Positions 1 to 8,697 of a DNA stretch of 64,000 nt are shown piece after piece. The number at the start of each line of letters is the position of its first letter. Within the stretch, counting starts at the first letter, position 1. The DNA is taken from contig NZ_PKRT01000001.1 of assembly GCF_002855555.1 (NCBI RefSeq), forward strand, positions 1,950,001 to 2,014,000. The letters are read 5' to 3'. The stretch is from Novosphingobium sp. TH158 (GTDB lineage: Bacteria; Pseudomonadota; Alphaproteobacteria; Sphingomonadales; Sphingomonadaceae). Both the position numbers and the translations under genes were made by a program. Below the pieces are notes generated by a model. That model was not told the DNA's origin and did no database searches. It saw only the letters and a list, made by a program, of their open reading frames with translations.

Positions 1-495
1 GCCGGGATTGCCGGGCGGCCCGATCGCTCGATCACCGTTGCGGTGCGCGTCGATGCAACCACCGCCCGCGCCGTCAACGTCCGCGGCGGCCTGGGTGATA
101 CATCCGGCGCCATGTCGCCGCTGGGCATCGCGCCCACCGCCTATAACCTGGGCGTGGCGCGCGGCTTCCAGGGCTTCACCCTGCCCAAGGACGCGCGGCG
201 GGGCGAGGACCAGGCGCTTAACAGCTTCAGCCTGAGCGCAGGCGCGCGCAATGCACCTTCGCGCTTTGCCCCGCGCATCGCGCTCGACAACCGCGAGAAT
301 GCCGGGCGCGCGCCCCGCACGTTTGAAGGCAATGGCGAGGCGACGGTGGATCTGGGTGGCTCCTATCGCCTGGGCAAGAACCTCAACGTCACGGCCGGCG
401 TGCGCTATTCGCAGGAACGCGACCGCCTAATGCCGTTGACCGATGGCCGGCAGGACAGCCAGGCCGTCTATGTCGGAACCCAGTTCCGCTTCTGA
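1..495 (+). CDS. C-terminal part of an outer-membrane beta-barrel-like protein (5' end outside window)
   Basis: The frame is open from base 1, so only the last 164 residues are seen. The tail has alternating polar and hydrophobic strands (for example ATVDLGGSYRL, LNVTAGVRYSQE and AVYVGTQFRF). It ends in phenylalanine, the usual C-terminal signature recognised by the BAM machinery, which suggests a porin-like or other beta-barrel outer-membrane protein. The middle section is low-complexity and rich in G, A, R and N, and I do not recognise it. It is followed by 126 bases and then phaB on the same strand, with its own promoter candidate. The family cannot be named without the N-terminus. Confidence 0.55.
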   Translation, partial: AGIAGRPDRSITVAVRVDATTARAVNVRGGLGDTSGAMSPLGIAPTAYNLGVARGFQGFTLPKDARRGEDQALNSFSLSAGARNAPSRFAPRIALDNRENAGRAPRTFEGNGEATVDLGGSYRLGKNLNVTAGVRYSQERDRLMPLTDGRQDSQAVYVGTQFRF

Positions 496-551
496 CCTCG
501 CCTCCCTCCGGGAAATCCTCGCAAAATCGCCATCTTGCCGCTTTTGGCGGC

Positions 552-580
552 TTGTCGCGCGCGCGCGCTCAGCCTAGCAT
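552..580 (+). promoter_or_regulatory. candidate sigma-70 promoter of phaB
   Basis: TTGTCG (552-557) and TAGCAT (575-580) are separated by exactly 17 bases and lie 42 bases upstream of the phaB ATG. Each hexamer matches the consensus at four of six positions. The purine-rich stretch at 588-598 follows. No experimental support; prediction only. Confidence 0.35.
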
Positions 581-621
581 CGGGGGCGAGGAGAGGACCT
601 CGGCAGAAGGACACGGCGACT

Positions 622-1344
622 ATGGGTAGAGTGGCAATCGTTACCGGCGGAACGCGCGGCATTGGCGAGGCGATCAGCCTTGCGCTCAAGGAAATGGGCT
701 TCACCGTCGCGGCCAATTACGCCGGGAACGAGGCGAAGGCGGCGCAGTTCACCGCAGAGACCGGCATCCCTGCCTACAAGTGGGACGTGGGTGACCATGA
801 AGCCTGCATCGAAGGCTGCGCGCGCGTCGCGGCAGACCTTGGCCCGATCGACGTCGTCGTCAACAATGCCGGCGTCACCCGCGACGGCGTGCTCCACAAG
901 ATGAGCTTCGACGACTGGAACGATGTGATGCGCATCAACCTCGGCGGCTGCTTCAACATGGCCAAGGCCACCTTCCCCGGCATGCGCGAACGTGGCTGGG
1001 GGCGCATCGTGAACATCGGCTCGATCAACGGGCAGGCCGGCCAGTATGGCCAGGTGAACTATGCCGCGGCCAAAAGCGGCATTCACGGCTTCACCAAGGC
1101 GCTGGCGCAGGAAGGCGCCAAGTATGGCGTCACCGTCAACGCCATTGCCCCCGGCTACATCGATACCGACATGGTCGCCGCCGTGCCCGCGCCGGTGCTG
1201 GAAAAGATCGTCGCCAAGATCCCCGTTGGCCGCCTGGGCCAGGCCAGCGAGATTGCCCGCGGCGTTGCCTTCCTCTGCTCGGAAAATGCCGGGTTCATTA
1301 CCGGCTCGACCATGAGCATCAACGGCGGCCAGCACATGTATTGA
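622..1344 (+). CDS. phaB: acetoacetyl-CoA reductase (NADPH), SDR family
   Basis: This 240-residue short-chain dehydrogenase/reductase is predicted to reduce acetoacetyl-CoA to (R)-3-hydroxybutyryl-CoA in the cytoplasm, the second step of poly-3-hydroxybutyrate synthesis. The nucleotide-binding motif TGGTRGIG is at residues 8-15, NNAG at 81-84, and the catalytic triad is Ser134, Tyr147 and Lys151 (YAAAKSG). The substrate-side sequence GRIVNIGSINGQAGQYGQ matches PhaB rather than the closely related FabG. The reading frame continues upstream to 535, but the ATG at 622 gives the family length and follows an AGAAGGA ribosome-binding site. No phaA or phaC lies in the window. FabG-type 3-oxoacyl-ACP reductase is the main alternative. 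Confidence 0.9.
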   Translation: MGRVAIVTGGTRGIGEAISLALKEMGFTVAANYAGNEAKAAQFTAETGIPAYKWDVGDHEACIEGCARVAADLGPIDVVVNNAGVTRDGVLHKMSFDDWNDVMRINLGGCFNMAKATFPGMRERGWGRIVNIGSINGQAGQYGQVNYAAAKSGIHGFTKALAQEGAKYGVTVNAIAPGYIDTDMVAAVPAPVLEKIVAKIPVGRLGQASEIARGVAFLCSENAGFITGSTMSINGGQHMY

Positions 1345-1583
1345 GGGTGACCAGCCCCTATCACCCTCCGGTCAAGCGTTCGGTGGAGATCGCCGGACAC
1401 AAGACCTCGATCAGTCTCGAGCCGCTGTTCTGGGACCTGCTCAGGCAGGCCGCCGAAGCTGAGGGCGTTCCGGTGAACGCCCTCGTCGCGCGGATCGATG
1501 TCGAGCGGATGGCCGCCGATGAGCCTCCGGGGCTCGCTGGCGCCGTCCGGCTCTGGCTGGTCTCAAACCTGTCCCAGCAATAG
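1341..1583 (+). CDS. small ribbon-helix-helix (RHH_4-type) protein
   Basis: This protein of about 80 residues contains VKRSVEIAGHKTSISLEPLF, followed by FWDLLRQAAEAEGVPVNALV. That is the beta-strand plus two-helix pattern of the RHH_4 family, commonly found in alphaproteobacteria and presumed to bind DNA as a dimer. The start is uncertain. A TTG at 1341 overlaps the phaB stop as TTGA and would couple translation to phaB; a GTG at 1347 is the alternative. The 3' end overlaps the convergent chrA gene by about 20 bases. The targets of this family are generally not known, so regulation of phaB is only a guess from position. Confidence 0.75.
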   Translation: MRVTSPYHPPVKRSVEIAGHKTSISLEPLFWDLLRQAAEAEGVPVNALVARIDVERMAADEPPGLAGAVRLWLVSNLSQQ

Positions 1584-2840
1584 GCCCGCCAGGGCGCACG
1601 CGCCCAGCACTTCCGGCACGGAACGGCGCAGGCGGAACAGCAGCCAAGCGGCGAAGGCCGCCACCAGTCCGGCGCGCCAGTCGAACCGAAGCAGGTCCCC
1701 GTCCTGGAAGACGACATGCATCGCGAACCATGCGGCAAGGTTGGCGATCACCCCCACGACCGCAGCGGTAATCGCAGCCAGCGCAGCCTGCAGCGCGGCA
1801 ATGCGTTCCAGCGCTGCCATCCACGGGGCAAAAGCGAAGATCCACAGGAAACAGGGAGCGAAGGTGACCCAGGTTGTCACCAGCGCACCCAGCAGTCCGG
1901 CGATCAGCGGGTTCAGCACGCCGGGATCGCGCAAGGCCGCCAGGAAGCCGACATGCTGGGTAACCAGGATCAGCGGCCCGGGCGTCGTTTCGGCCAGGCC
2001 AAGCCCGTCCGCCATTTCGCCCGCAGTGAGCCAGCCGAACTGTTCGACAGATGCCTGCGCCATCCACGCCAGCACGGCATAGGCGCCGCCAAAGGTTGCC
2101 ACGGCCAGCTTGGAAAAGAACGCGCCCACCTGCCACAGCACGTGATCGGTGCCGAGCGTCATCGCAATCAGCACCATCGGCAGGGCCCAGATTGCCAGCC
2201 AGAGGAGAACCGTCGCCGCGGTTCCGGCGATCAGGCTGCGCGCGGGCGGACTTGGCTCCGAACCGTCGACGGCATGGGCACCCAGCAATTCGGGGCGAAT
2301 CACGCCGACCAGGGCGCCTGCGAGGCCAGCCGCGAGGATCACCAGCGGGAATGGCACCGACAGCGCCGCCAGCGCGAGGAAGCTGGCAATGGCAAGGCCG
2401 GTCTTGAACTGCGTGCCGAGCGCCCGCCCGGCAATCCGCGCCACTGCCTGCGCGACGATCGCCAGAACGGCCGCCTTGATCCCGAGGAACAGCGGATCGA
2501 ACCAGCTGGCACCCGAAAGTGCCACATAGAAGATCGACAGCAGCAGCATGACCAACGCGCCGGGCAGGATGAACAGCAGGCCTGCGGCCAGCCCGCCCTT
2601 CAGGCCATGCAGGCGCCAGCCGATCCAGGTCGCAAGCTGCTGCGCTTCGGGCCCGGGCAGGAGGTGGCAAAGGTTCAGCGCGCGCAGGTATGCGCCCTCG
2701 TCCACCCAGCCCCGCTCTTCCACCACCTCGCGGTGCATGAGGGCAATCTGGCCAGCCGGGCCGCCGAACGAGAGACAGCCAATGCGCGCGAATGTCCGCA
2801 CGAGTTCCGGGAAGGAGGGCGAAATATCAGGTTGAGTCAC
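1563..2840 (-). CDS. chrA: chromate transporter, ChrA (CHR) family
   Basis: About 425 residues, strongly hydrophobic, with the two-halves architecture of long-chain CHR transporters. Each half carries the conserved FGG signature: FGGPAGQIALMHRE near the N-terminus and FGGAYAVLAWM in the second half, followed by ETTPGPLILV. Family members with known function expel chromate from the cytoplasm across the inner membrane, but many are uncharacterised anion transporters. I chose the GTG at 2840 because a G-rich stretch lies about 7 bases upstream; a TTG at 2852 is also open. The gene stands alone, with no chrB regulator next to it. It overlaps the end of the RHH gene on the other strand. Confidence 0.85.
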   Translation of the reverse strand: MTQPDISPSFPELVRTFARIGCLSFGGPAGQIALMHREVVEERGWVDEGAYLRALNLCHLLPGPEAQQLATWIGWRLHGLKGGLAAGLLFILPGALVMLLLSIFYVALSGASWFDPLFLGIKAAVLAIVAQAVARIAGRALGTQFKTGLAIASFLALAALSVPFPLVILAAGLAGALVGVIRPELLGAHAVDGSEPSPPARSLIAGTAATVLLWLAIWALPMVLIAMTLGTDHVLWQVGAFFSKLAVATFGGAYAVLAWMAQASVEQFGWLTAGEMADGLGLAETTPGPLILVTQHVGFLAALRDPGVLNPLIAGLLGALVTTWVTFAPCFLWIFAFAPWMAALERIAALQAALAAITAAVVGVIANLAAWFAMHVVFQDGDLLRFDWRAGLVAAFAAWLLFRLRRSVPEVLGACALAGLLLGQV

Positions 2841-2980
2841 GACAGTCCCCAATGCCTTTCGATCCGCAAGGTGCGGATATCAAAAAGGCAACGCTTGGGC
2901 ACAACAGGCCTGATCGGGAGGTTGCTTTGCCCCGCTTGGCCAGCGCTAGGGCATCTTGCCGGACCGTTCAATACCGCCGG

Positions 2981-3784
2981 TCAATCCTTGCGGGCAGTGA
3001 TCACCAGCGCGGACATGCAGACCGGCCCGGCCTGAATCAACGCGCGCAGTTCCGCCTCGGCCCGCTCACGCAGCGCCGCGCGCCGGTCTGCCGGCTGGGC
3101 GGCAATTTCGGCGGCAAGCGGACTGCCCTCGCACATGCCCTGGACCAGCCCGGCAAGGCTGACCGGATCCTGCACGAAGTCCACGCGTTCGATGGACACC
3201 TTGTGGAACCCCGCCGCATTGAGATCGCCGTGAAGCCGATGCGGATCGTGACAGGCAAAGGGCACCCGGGCGAGGAAATCGGCCTTGCCTTCGCCCATCA
3301 CCTCTTGCGCCGCCCGATGCACGGCCTGGCTGGCGGGATTATCTTCAAGCCGGTTCCACACCGAAAACAGGTATGCCCCGCCCGGACGCAACACGCGCAG
3401 GGCCTCGGCATGGCCGGCGCGCCGGTCAGGATAGAACATCACCCCGAACTGGCAGGCGACGACATCGAAGCTGGAATCTGCGAATGGCAGCGCCTGGGCA
3501 TCGGCGGCGACCAGCTCCACCCCTTCGCGCTCGATCCAGTCTTCGGCAATGGTCAGCATGGCCTGGTTGAGATCGCTTGCCACCAGCCGCACCGCCGCCG
3601 GCAGTTGCCGCGCCAACTGCCGGGTCAGGGCGCCCGAACCGGCGGCGACTTCCAGCACGGCCAGCGGCGCAAACCGCTCGACGCGGGCGACCATGTCGCG
3701 GGCATAGGGTTCGAACAGCGCCGGGACGAGGCAACGTTCGTAGGTTTCGGGGATGGAGCCGACGAATGCGGCATCGCTGGCCAT
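2981..3784 (-). CDS. class I SAM-dependent methyltransferase (Methyltransf_11 type)
   Basis: This 267-residue soluble protein has the SAM-binding motif I VLEVAAGSGALTRQLA, motif II around LVASDLNQAML and the acidic loop LVAADAQALPFADSSFD, followed by LRVLRPGGAYLF. This is the standard Rossmann-like methyltransferase core, related to the UbiE/COQ5 group. The C-terminal half varies and gives no substrate clue. The ATG follows a good ribosome-binding site (GGAGGCG, spacing 5). The gene sits alone between chrA and a small membrane-protein gene, so context does not identify the substrate. Confidence 0.85.
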   Translation of the reverse strand: MASDAAFVGSIPETYERCLVPALFEPYARDMVARVERFAPLAVLEVAAGSGALTRQLARQLPAAVRLVASDLNQAMLTIAEDWIEREGVELVAADAQALPFADSSFDVVACQFGVMFYPDRRAGHAEALRVLRPGGAYLFSVWNRLEDNPASQAVHRAAQEVMGEGKADFLARVPFACHDPHRLHGDLNAAGFHKVSIERVDFVQDPVSLAGLVQGMCEGSPLAAEIAAQPADRRAALRERAEAELRALIQAGPVCMSALVITARKD

Positions 3785-3855
3785 GGAGCGCCTCCGTTTT
3801 GCCCGCCGCAGGCAACAACCTGTTCAGGCCCCGGCAGTTCCCGGAAAGAGCGGCT

Positions 3856-4107
3856 TCAGGTGATCTTGCCGCTGCCGGGCGGGTCACTGGCGGGGAAGCT
3901 TTCGTCGACCGCTTCATCGACCGGGTCCCATTCCGGCAAGTCACTGGCCATCGCCTCGGGCCCCGCGTTGCGCACGGGGGCAAAGCCCGGCGTTGCCTCG
4001 CCGGTGGCGAAGGCCGCCGGTTCGGCTTCGCGCTTGCGCGCAGAGCCGGCGAACCGGTAGATTAGATAGCCCGCGGTCGCAGCCGCAGCCAGCTTCAGCA
4101 GCATCAT
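3856..4107 (-). CDS. small single-pass membrane protein with DESFPASDPP tail motif
   Basis: About 83 residues: one N-terminal hydrophobic helix (MMLLKLAAAATAGYLIYRF), a basic SARKR stop-transfer, then a polar tail ending EAVDESFPASDPPGSGKIT. The frame extends to an ATG at 4131. AGGAGA sits 6 bases before the ATG at 4107, which also places the hydrophobic segment at the N-terminus, so that start is preferred. The acidic, proline-rich motif DESFPASDPP recurs in short proteobacterial proteins of unknown role (from memory of such proteins, not searched). Function unknown. It lies downstream of murA on the same strand, 79 bases away. Confidence 0.6.
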   Translation of the reverse strand: MMLLKLAAAATAGYLIYRFAGSARKREAEPAAFATGEATPGFAPVRNAGPEAMASDLPEWDPVDEAVDESFPASDPPGSGKIT

Positions 4108-4186
4108 GGCAGTGTCTCCTGATCGAACCATCGATCAGGCAACGCGCCAGCGCCGATAAAGTTCGCCGGGACCCGCGCCTTTTTCG

Positions 4187-5470
4187 TCAGTCGCCGCCGA
4201 TACGCTCGATATTGGCGCCGAGCAGGGCGAGCTTTTCCTCAAGCCGCTCATAACCGCGATCGAGGTGGTAGAGCCGGTGGACCTGCGTCTCGCCCTCTGC
4301 GGCAAGGCCGGCGATGACCAGGCTCATCGAGGCGCGCAGGTCCGTTGCCATCACTTCCGCGCCGTGCAGCCGGGGCACGCCATGGACGACGGCAGTGCGG
4401 CCCTTGGTCTCGATATGCGCGCCCATGCGATTGAGTTCGGGAACGTGCATGTAGCGGTTCTCGAAAATCGTCTCGGTGAGCACCGAGGAGCCATCGGCCA
4501 TGCACAGCATGGCCATGAACTGCGCCTGCATGTCGGTAGCGAACCCGGGATAGGGCGCGGTCGAGATAGTGATCGGACGCAGGCGGCCCTCGGCAGCAAC
4601 ATGAATGCCGTCCGCCACCTTTTCAACCGAGACACCGGCATCGCGCAGGGCCTGAACGGTGGCGTCCATTTCTTCGATCACGGCGTGCTTCAGCGTCACT
4701 TCACCGCCGGTGATAGCTGCGGCGCAGGCATAGGAGCCCGCTTCGATCCGGTCCGACATCACGCGATAGGTGGCGCCATGGAGCCGTGGCACCCCGTGGA
4801 TGGTCAGATCGCTGGTGCCGATGCCCTCGATCTGCGCGCCCATGGCGACGAGCAGCTTGCACAGGTCGACTATTTCCGGCTCGCGCGCGGCATTGTGCAG
4901 GGTCGACTTGCCGTTGCACAGCACCGCCGCCATCAGCGCGTTCTCCGTCGCACCGACCGAAACGACCGGGAAGGAATAGCGCCCGCCCGGCAGGCCGCCA
5001 TCGGGCGCGATCGCGCGAACGTAGCCGGCGGCCAGCTCGATCTGCGCACCCAGCGCTTCCAGCGCCTTCAGGTGCAGGTCGATCGGCCGGTTGCCGATGG
5101 CGCAACCGCCCGGAAGCGAAACAGTCGCCTCGCCCATGCGCGCCAGCATCGGCCCCAGCACGAGGATCGAGGCGCGCATCTTGCGCACCAGTTCATAGGG
5201 TGCGACCGACGAGGTGATGCGCGTTGCCTCCAGGGTCATCACCCGGCCGAAGTCCTCGGGCCGCGAACCGGCAATCGTTGTGGAAATGCCGAACTGGTTC
5301 ATCAGGTGCTGGAAGCCGTCGATATCCGCCAGCCGCGGCAGGTTGCGCAGGGTCAGCGGCTCATCGGTGAGCAGTGCGCAGGGCAGCAGGGTGAGAGCCG
5401 AGTTCTTCGCGCCCGAGATGGGAACCGTGCCGGAAAGGCGCTTGCCGCCCTCGATGATGATCTTGTCCAT
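4187..5470 (-). CDS. murA: UDP-N-acetylglucosamine 1-carboxyvinyltransferase
   Basis: This 427-residue cytoplasmic enzyme transfers enolpyruvate from PEP to UDP-GlcNAc, the first committed step of peptidoglycan precursor synthesis. It begins [20 protein letters not shown], the typical MurA N-terminus with the conserved Lys22-Asn23 pair (GAKNS). The catalytic loop [17 protein letters not shown] carries Cys123, the equivalent of the fosfomycin-reactive cysteine. The reading frame runs on to 5551, but only the ATG at 5470 matches the family. It is divergent from galU, with 92 bases between the two starts, so both promoters must lie in that short region. Confidence 0.97.
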   Translation of the reverse strand: MDKIIIEGGKRLSGTVPISGAKNSALTLLPCALLTDEPLTLRNLPRLADIDGFQHLMNQFGISTTIAGSRPEDFGRVMTLEATRITSSVAPYELVRKMRASILVLGPMLARMGEATVSLPGGCAIGNRPIDLHLKALEALGAQIELAAGYVRAIAPDGGLPGGRYSFPVVSVGATENALMAAVLCNGKSTLHNAAREPEIVDLCKLLVAMGAQIEGIGTSDLTIHGVPRLHGATYRVMSDRIEAGSYACAAAITGGEVTLKHAVIEEMDATVQALRDAGVSVEKVADGIHVAAEGRLRPITISTAPYPGFATDMQAQFMAMLCMADGSSVLTETIFENRYMHVPELNRMGAHIETKGRTAVVHGVPRLHGAEVMATDLRASMSLVIAGLAAEGETQVHRLYHLDRGYERLEEKLALLGANIERIGGD

Positions 5471-5562
5471 AAATCGCGGTTTAGCGGGAATTGTCCCGGC
5501 GGCAAGCCGGGTCGCCGCCAAGGTGGTTGACGACCTGCCAAGCACCTGCAATTCCTTGGTCC

Positions 5563-6438
5563 ATGTCGCGCCAAAAGCCTATTCGCAAAGCCGTTTTTCC
5601 CGTTGCTGGTCTCGGCACGCGCTTCCTTCCGGCTACCAAGGCAATCCCCAAGGAGATGCTTCCGGTGATCGACCGGCCGCTGATCCAGTACGCAGTGGAC
5701 GAAGCGCGCGAGGCGGGGATCGAACAACTGATCTTCGTCACGGGGCGCGGCAAGACGGCGATTGTCGAACATTTCGACATGGCCTTCGAGCTCGAGACGA
5801 CGATGAAGGAGCGCGACAAGGCGCTGAAGGTTCTGGAGCCGACGCGGATCCAGCCGGGCAACCTGGTTGCCGTGCGCCAGCAGGTGCCCCTAGGACTGGG
5901 CCATGCCGTATGGTGCGCCCGCGCGATCGTCGGCGATGAACCCTTTGCGATCTTCCTGCCCGACGAACTGATGATTGGCGAGCCCGGCTGCATGAAGCAG
6001 ATGGTCGAGGCCTATGAACAGGTTGGCGGCAACATCATCTCGGTCCTCGAAGTGCCCGAGGACGAGGTTTCCAGCTATGGCGTGATCGCCCCCGGCAAGC
6101 GGGAAGGCGCGCTGACCGAGGTCAAGGGCCTGGTCGAGAAGCCGAAGCGCGCTGAAGCGCCGTCCAACCTCATCATCTCGGGCCGCTACATCCTCCAGCC
6201 AGAGGTCATGCGCGTCCTTGAAAGCCAGGAGAAGGGTGCCGGCGGAGAAATCCAGCTGACCGACGCCATGGCCCAGATGATCGGCCAGCAGCCGTTCCAC
6301 GCCGTGACCTTTGCCGGTCGCCGCTTCGACTGCGGATCCAAGACCGGCTTCATCGAGGCCACGCTGGCGCTGGCCCTTGAGCGCCCCGACTTGGCGGATG
6401 ACGTCCGCGCCATCGCCCGCCGGCTTCTCGCCGAATAG
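5563..6438 (+). CDS. galU: UTP--glucose-1-phosphate uridylyltransferase
   Basis: This 291-residue nucleotidyltransferase makes UDP-glucose from UTP and glucose-1-phosphate. UDP-glucose is the precursor of UDP-glucuronate and of many surface polysaccharides. The signature [19 protein letters not shown] is near residue 20, with later motifs [17 protein letters not shown] and GEIQLTDAM typical of the bacterial GalU family. The frame is open from 5491, but the ATG at 5563 gives the family start ([16 protein letters not shown]). It is transcribed away from murA and ends at a strong bidirectional terminator. Its product could feed the polysaccharide locus at the other end of the window. Confidence 0.96.
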   Translation: MSRQKPIRKAVFPVAGLGTRFLPATKAIPKEMLPVIDRPLIQYAVDEAREAGIEQLIFVTGRGKTAIVEHFDMAFELETTMKERDKALKVLEPTRIQPGNLVAVRQQVPLGLGHAVWCARAIVGDEPFAIFLPDELMIGEPGCMKQMVEAYEQVGGNIISVLEVPEDEVSSYGVIAPGKREGALTEVKGLVEKPKRAEAPSNLIISGRYILQPEVMRVLESQEKGAGGEIQLTDAMAQMIGQQPFHAVTFAGRRFDCGSKTGFIEATLALALERPDLADDVRAIARRLLAE

Positions 6439-6445
6439 GCAAAAG

Positions 6446-6471
6446 AAAAGGGCGGTTCGCACCGCCCTTTT
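6446..6471. terminator. bidirectional intrinsic terminator between galU and the M23 peptidase gene
   Basis: GGGCGGT (6450-6456) pairs perfectly with ACCGCCC (6461-6467) across a TCGC loop. It is flanked by AAAA on the left and TTTT on the right, so it can terminate transcripts from both directions. On the minus strand the tail reads TTTTCTTTT. It lies 8 bases after the galU stop and 61 bases after the convergent peptidase gene. Confidence 0.85.
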
Positions 6472-6531
6472 CCTGGCACCTCTCCCCAGGTACCTTTTTC
6501 GCAGCCGCGCTTTGGCGCGGTCCACCGAACC

Positions 6532-7308
6532 TTAGTCTTCCGCGCCGCCCATTGCCGGGGCTGCGTTGGCAGCGGCAAGCTGCGCGGGCTTGAAGTCACC
6601 ACCCTGCATGTAGGGGATCGGGTTCACGGCGGAACCGGCGATGCGGACTTCATAGTGGAGGTGCGGGCCGGTCGAACGGCCGGTCGAACCGACGTAACCG
6701 ATGATTTCGCCCTTCTTGACCTTCTGGCCGCTGTACACGTTCAGGCGCGACATGTGGCCATAGCGGGTCTGGATTTCGCCGCCATGTTCAAGGCTGACAT
6801 AGAGGCCGTAGCTGGAGAACCATTCGGCCTTGCTGACGATGCCGTCGGCCGAAGCGTAGATCGGCGTGCCGGTGGGCGCGGCAAGATCGACACCCTTGTG
6901 AGCGCGGCGACCGCCGAGGACCGGGTGCTCGCGCATGCCAAAGCTGGAGCGCAGCAGGCCAACTTCGACCGGCATCAGCGAGGGGATCGAAACGGAGCCG
7001 GGGATGGCAACCGGTGCGCTGGTGATGCCGGTCAGGCCCGGAACCACGCCATTGCGCTTGGGCTGGGTGGAAGCGGCGAGGGCGCGGCTGCCGTCGAGCT
7101 TCTGCCAGGAATTGAACAGCGAACGGAATTCATCGTCGCCCGAACCGGTGCCGGCCTGAGCCTTGGCGGCCTGGGCGGCGCGCAGCGGCGCAATGATGTC
7201 AGCGTTGGCGCTGGCGTTCGCGAATGCGGGGGATGCGGCAACGAACGAGAGCGCAGCGGCAGCAAAACCAGCGATCGAACGAAGCTTGAGAACCGAAGTG
7301 AAGATCAC
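6532..7308 (-). CDS. M23 family metallopeptidase (LytM-type), secreted
   Basis: The 258-residue protein has an N-terminal signal peptide (hydrophobic 10-25, likely cleavage after AFA at residue 30), a linker, and a C-terminal M23 domain. The zinc motifs are complete: His137 and Asp141 in AHKGVDLAAP, and His216/His218 in GPHLHYEV. The enzyme is therefore probably an active peptidoglycan endopeptidase in the periplasm rather than an EnvC/NlpD-like activator. The longer frame to 7521 encodes an unlikely Arg/Pro-rich stretch. A GTG at 7308 preceded by AAAGGG at 6 bases puts the signal peptide at the N-terminus, so that start is chosen. The gene shares the terminator with galU. Confidence 0.88.
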   Translation of the reverse strand: MIFTSVLKLRSIAGFAAAALSFVAASPAFANASANADIIAPLRAAQAAKAQAGTGSGDDEFRSLFNSWQKLDGSRALAASTQPKRNGVVPGLTGITSAPVAIPGSVSIPSLMPVEVGLLRSSFGMREHPVLGGRRAHKGVDLAAPTGTPIYASADGIVSKAEWFSSYGLYVSLEHGGEIQTRYGHMSRLNVYSGQKVKKGEIIGYVGSTGRSTGPHLHYEVRIAGSAVNPIPYMQGGDFKPAQLAAANAAPAMGGAED

Positions 7309-7420
7309 GAAAAACCCTTTTGAACCGTCCAACTCGATCAAGCGTCGAACCAGGCGTGCAACCCGCCAGTTCTTTATTCTTGGAGATGGTCGGACCCCCC
7401 GCCGTCTCGGTGGAGGCTGG

Positions 7421-8227
7421 CTACGGGGCCTCGGCAGGCAAGGCAACAGCTGCGTACATTTCCCGCGACAGACCGCACGCGAGGCGCGCCGAGTCGTTGA
7501 ACGGTGGCTTAATGGAGCCACGAAAGTGGCGATTTACCTGCATTTTCCACCAGTCAGCCATCACTTCGCCGCGAGCCGAAGCGAGGGCGGCGAAATGCTT
7601 TGCGCCGATTCGAACGTGGACGATTTCATCGTCAAGGATTCGTTCGAGAATGCGCACACCAGTCGAATCTCCAGCTGCGCGGACACGCTCGATCGTCGCC
7701 GGGGTAACGTCGAGCCCGCGGGCTTCGAGTACCATTGGCACCACGGCCAGCCGCGCTGCGACATCGTGCCGGGTGGCGTGGGCAGCTTCCCACAAGCCGT
7801 CGTGCGCAGGCAGATCGCCATAGCTTGCCCCCATCGACTGGAGGTGGCGCTCGATGATCGCGAAATGCATCGCCTCGTCGCCTGCGACCTTGAGGAAATC
7901 GGACACGAAGGGCTCACCCATCTCCCGTCCGAAGCGGCCAGCCATGTCGAGCGCCAGGTCGATGGCGACGAATTCGATGTGCGCCAAGGCGTGCCACAGG
8001 GCGATCCGCGCCCGTTCGGATCCGCCCCGCCCGCGCTTGGGCATCCGGGCTGGAGGCAGCAGCTCCGGCCTGCCGGGGCGCGCCGGGCGATCGGGCATGG
8101 GGCAGTCGAAGGCAAATTGCAGCCGTCCCAGCCGCCAGTCACGCGCCACCTGGCGCGCCGCCATGACCTTGGCGCGCGGCTCGCCCGCTTCGAGCGCGTC
8201 GCGGATAGCGGCAGCAACCGAGGTCAA
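7421..8227 (-). CDS. DUF455 ferritin-like family protein
   Basis: About 268 residues matching the DUF455 ferritin-like family. The helical core carries metal-binding-type motifs in the expected order: HIEFVAIDLALD (Glu), AGDEAMHF (ExxH), VLEARG (Glu) and LDDEIVHV (ExxH), which would allow a di-iron centre. The biochemical role of the family is not established. I choose a TTG at 8227 that overlaps the bcp stop (TTGA), because the coding region begins there as LTSVAAAIRDALEAGEPRAK. Longer versions would run antisense-like through bcp. It is the last gene of a translationally coupled glnE-bcp-DUF455 operon, which hints at nitrogen or oxidative-stress physiology. Confidence 0.8.
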   Translation of the reverse strand: MTSVAAAIRDALEAGEPRAKVMAARQVARDWRLGRLQFAFDCPMPDRPARPGRPELLPPARMPKRGRGGSERARIALWHALAHIEFVAIDLALDMAGRFGREMGEPFVSDFLKVAGDEAMHFAIIERHLQSMGASYGDLPAHDGLWEAAHATRHDVAARLAVVPMVLEARGLDVTPATIERVRAAGDSTGVRILERILDDEIVHVRIGAKHFAALASARGEVMADWWKMQVNRHFRGSIKPPFNDSARLACGLSREMYAAVALPAEAP

Positions 8228-8697
8228 AGGGCTTTCGCCGCCTCCAGCACTTCGGCGGCGTGGCCCTTGACCTTCACCTTGTCCCAGACGCGGGCGATCT
8301 TCCCGTCTGCATCGAGCAGGTAGGTGGTGCGCACCATGCCCATGTAGGTGCGACCGTAGTTCACCTTCTCTGTCCACACACCCAGGGCATCGGAAAGGCC
8401 GCCTTCGGCTGCGTCGGTAGCGAGTGGGGCCTTCAGGTCGTACTTGGCGATGAACTTCGCGTGGCGGGCCGGCGGATCCTTGCTGACGCCAAGCAGGGCA
8501 ACGCCCGCCGCGGCAAAATCGTCGGCGAGCGCAGAGAAATCCTGGTTCTCCACGGTACAGCCGGGGGTGTCATCCTTGGGATAGAAGAACACCACCGCCT
8601 TCTTGCCCTTCAAATCGGACGTGCGGATCGTGCCGCCATCCGGGGTGGTCATGGCAATATCGGGCATCGCGTCGCCCACGCCGGGTTTTCCGCTCAT
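8224..8697 (-). CDS. bcp: thioredoxin-dependent peroxiredoxin, BCP/PrxQ type
   Basis: This 157-residue cytoplasmic peroxiredoxin is predicted to reduce hydrogen peroxide and organic hydroperoxides with electrons from thioredoxin. The peroxidatic cysteine is Cys47 in FYPKDDTPGCTVE. The usual PrxQ resolving cysteine five residues later is absent (residue 52 is Gln), so this is a 1-Cys variant of the family. Downstream motifs RTTYLLDADGKI and VWDKVKVKGH are typical of BCP. Its ATG overlaps the glnE stop (ATGA), and its own stop overlaps the DUF455 start, so the three genes are probably translated in a coupled way. Confidence 0.93.
   Translation of the reverse strand: MSGKPGVGDAMPDIAMTTPDGGTIRTSDLKGKKAVVFFYPKDDTPGCTVENQDFSALADDFAAAGVALLGVSKDPPARHAKFIAKYDLKAPLATDAAEGGLSDALGVWTEKVNYGRTYMGMVRTTYLLDADGKIARVWDKVKVKGHAAEVLEAAKAL

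Noticed and set aside
537..551. GCCGC/GCGGC hairpin after the first gene
   Set aside because: A five-base stem without a T-run is too weak to call a terminator.
574..1335. 253-codon open frame on the minus strand
   Set aside because: Antisense to phaB; low-complexity Ala/Gly/Asp-rich translation.
1716..3035. 439-codon plus-strand frame across chrA
   Set aside because: Translation is almost entirely Arg, Gln, Gly and Pro; antisense to a clear membrane-protein gene.
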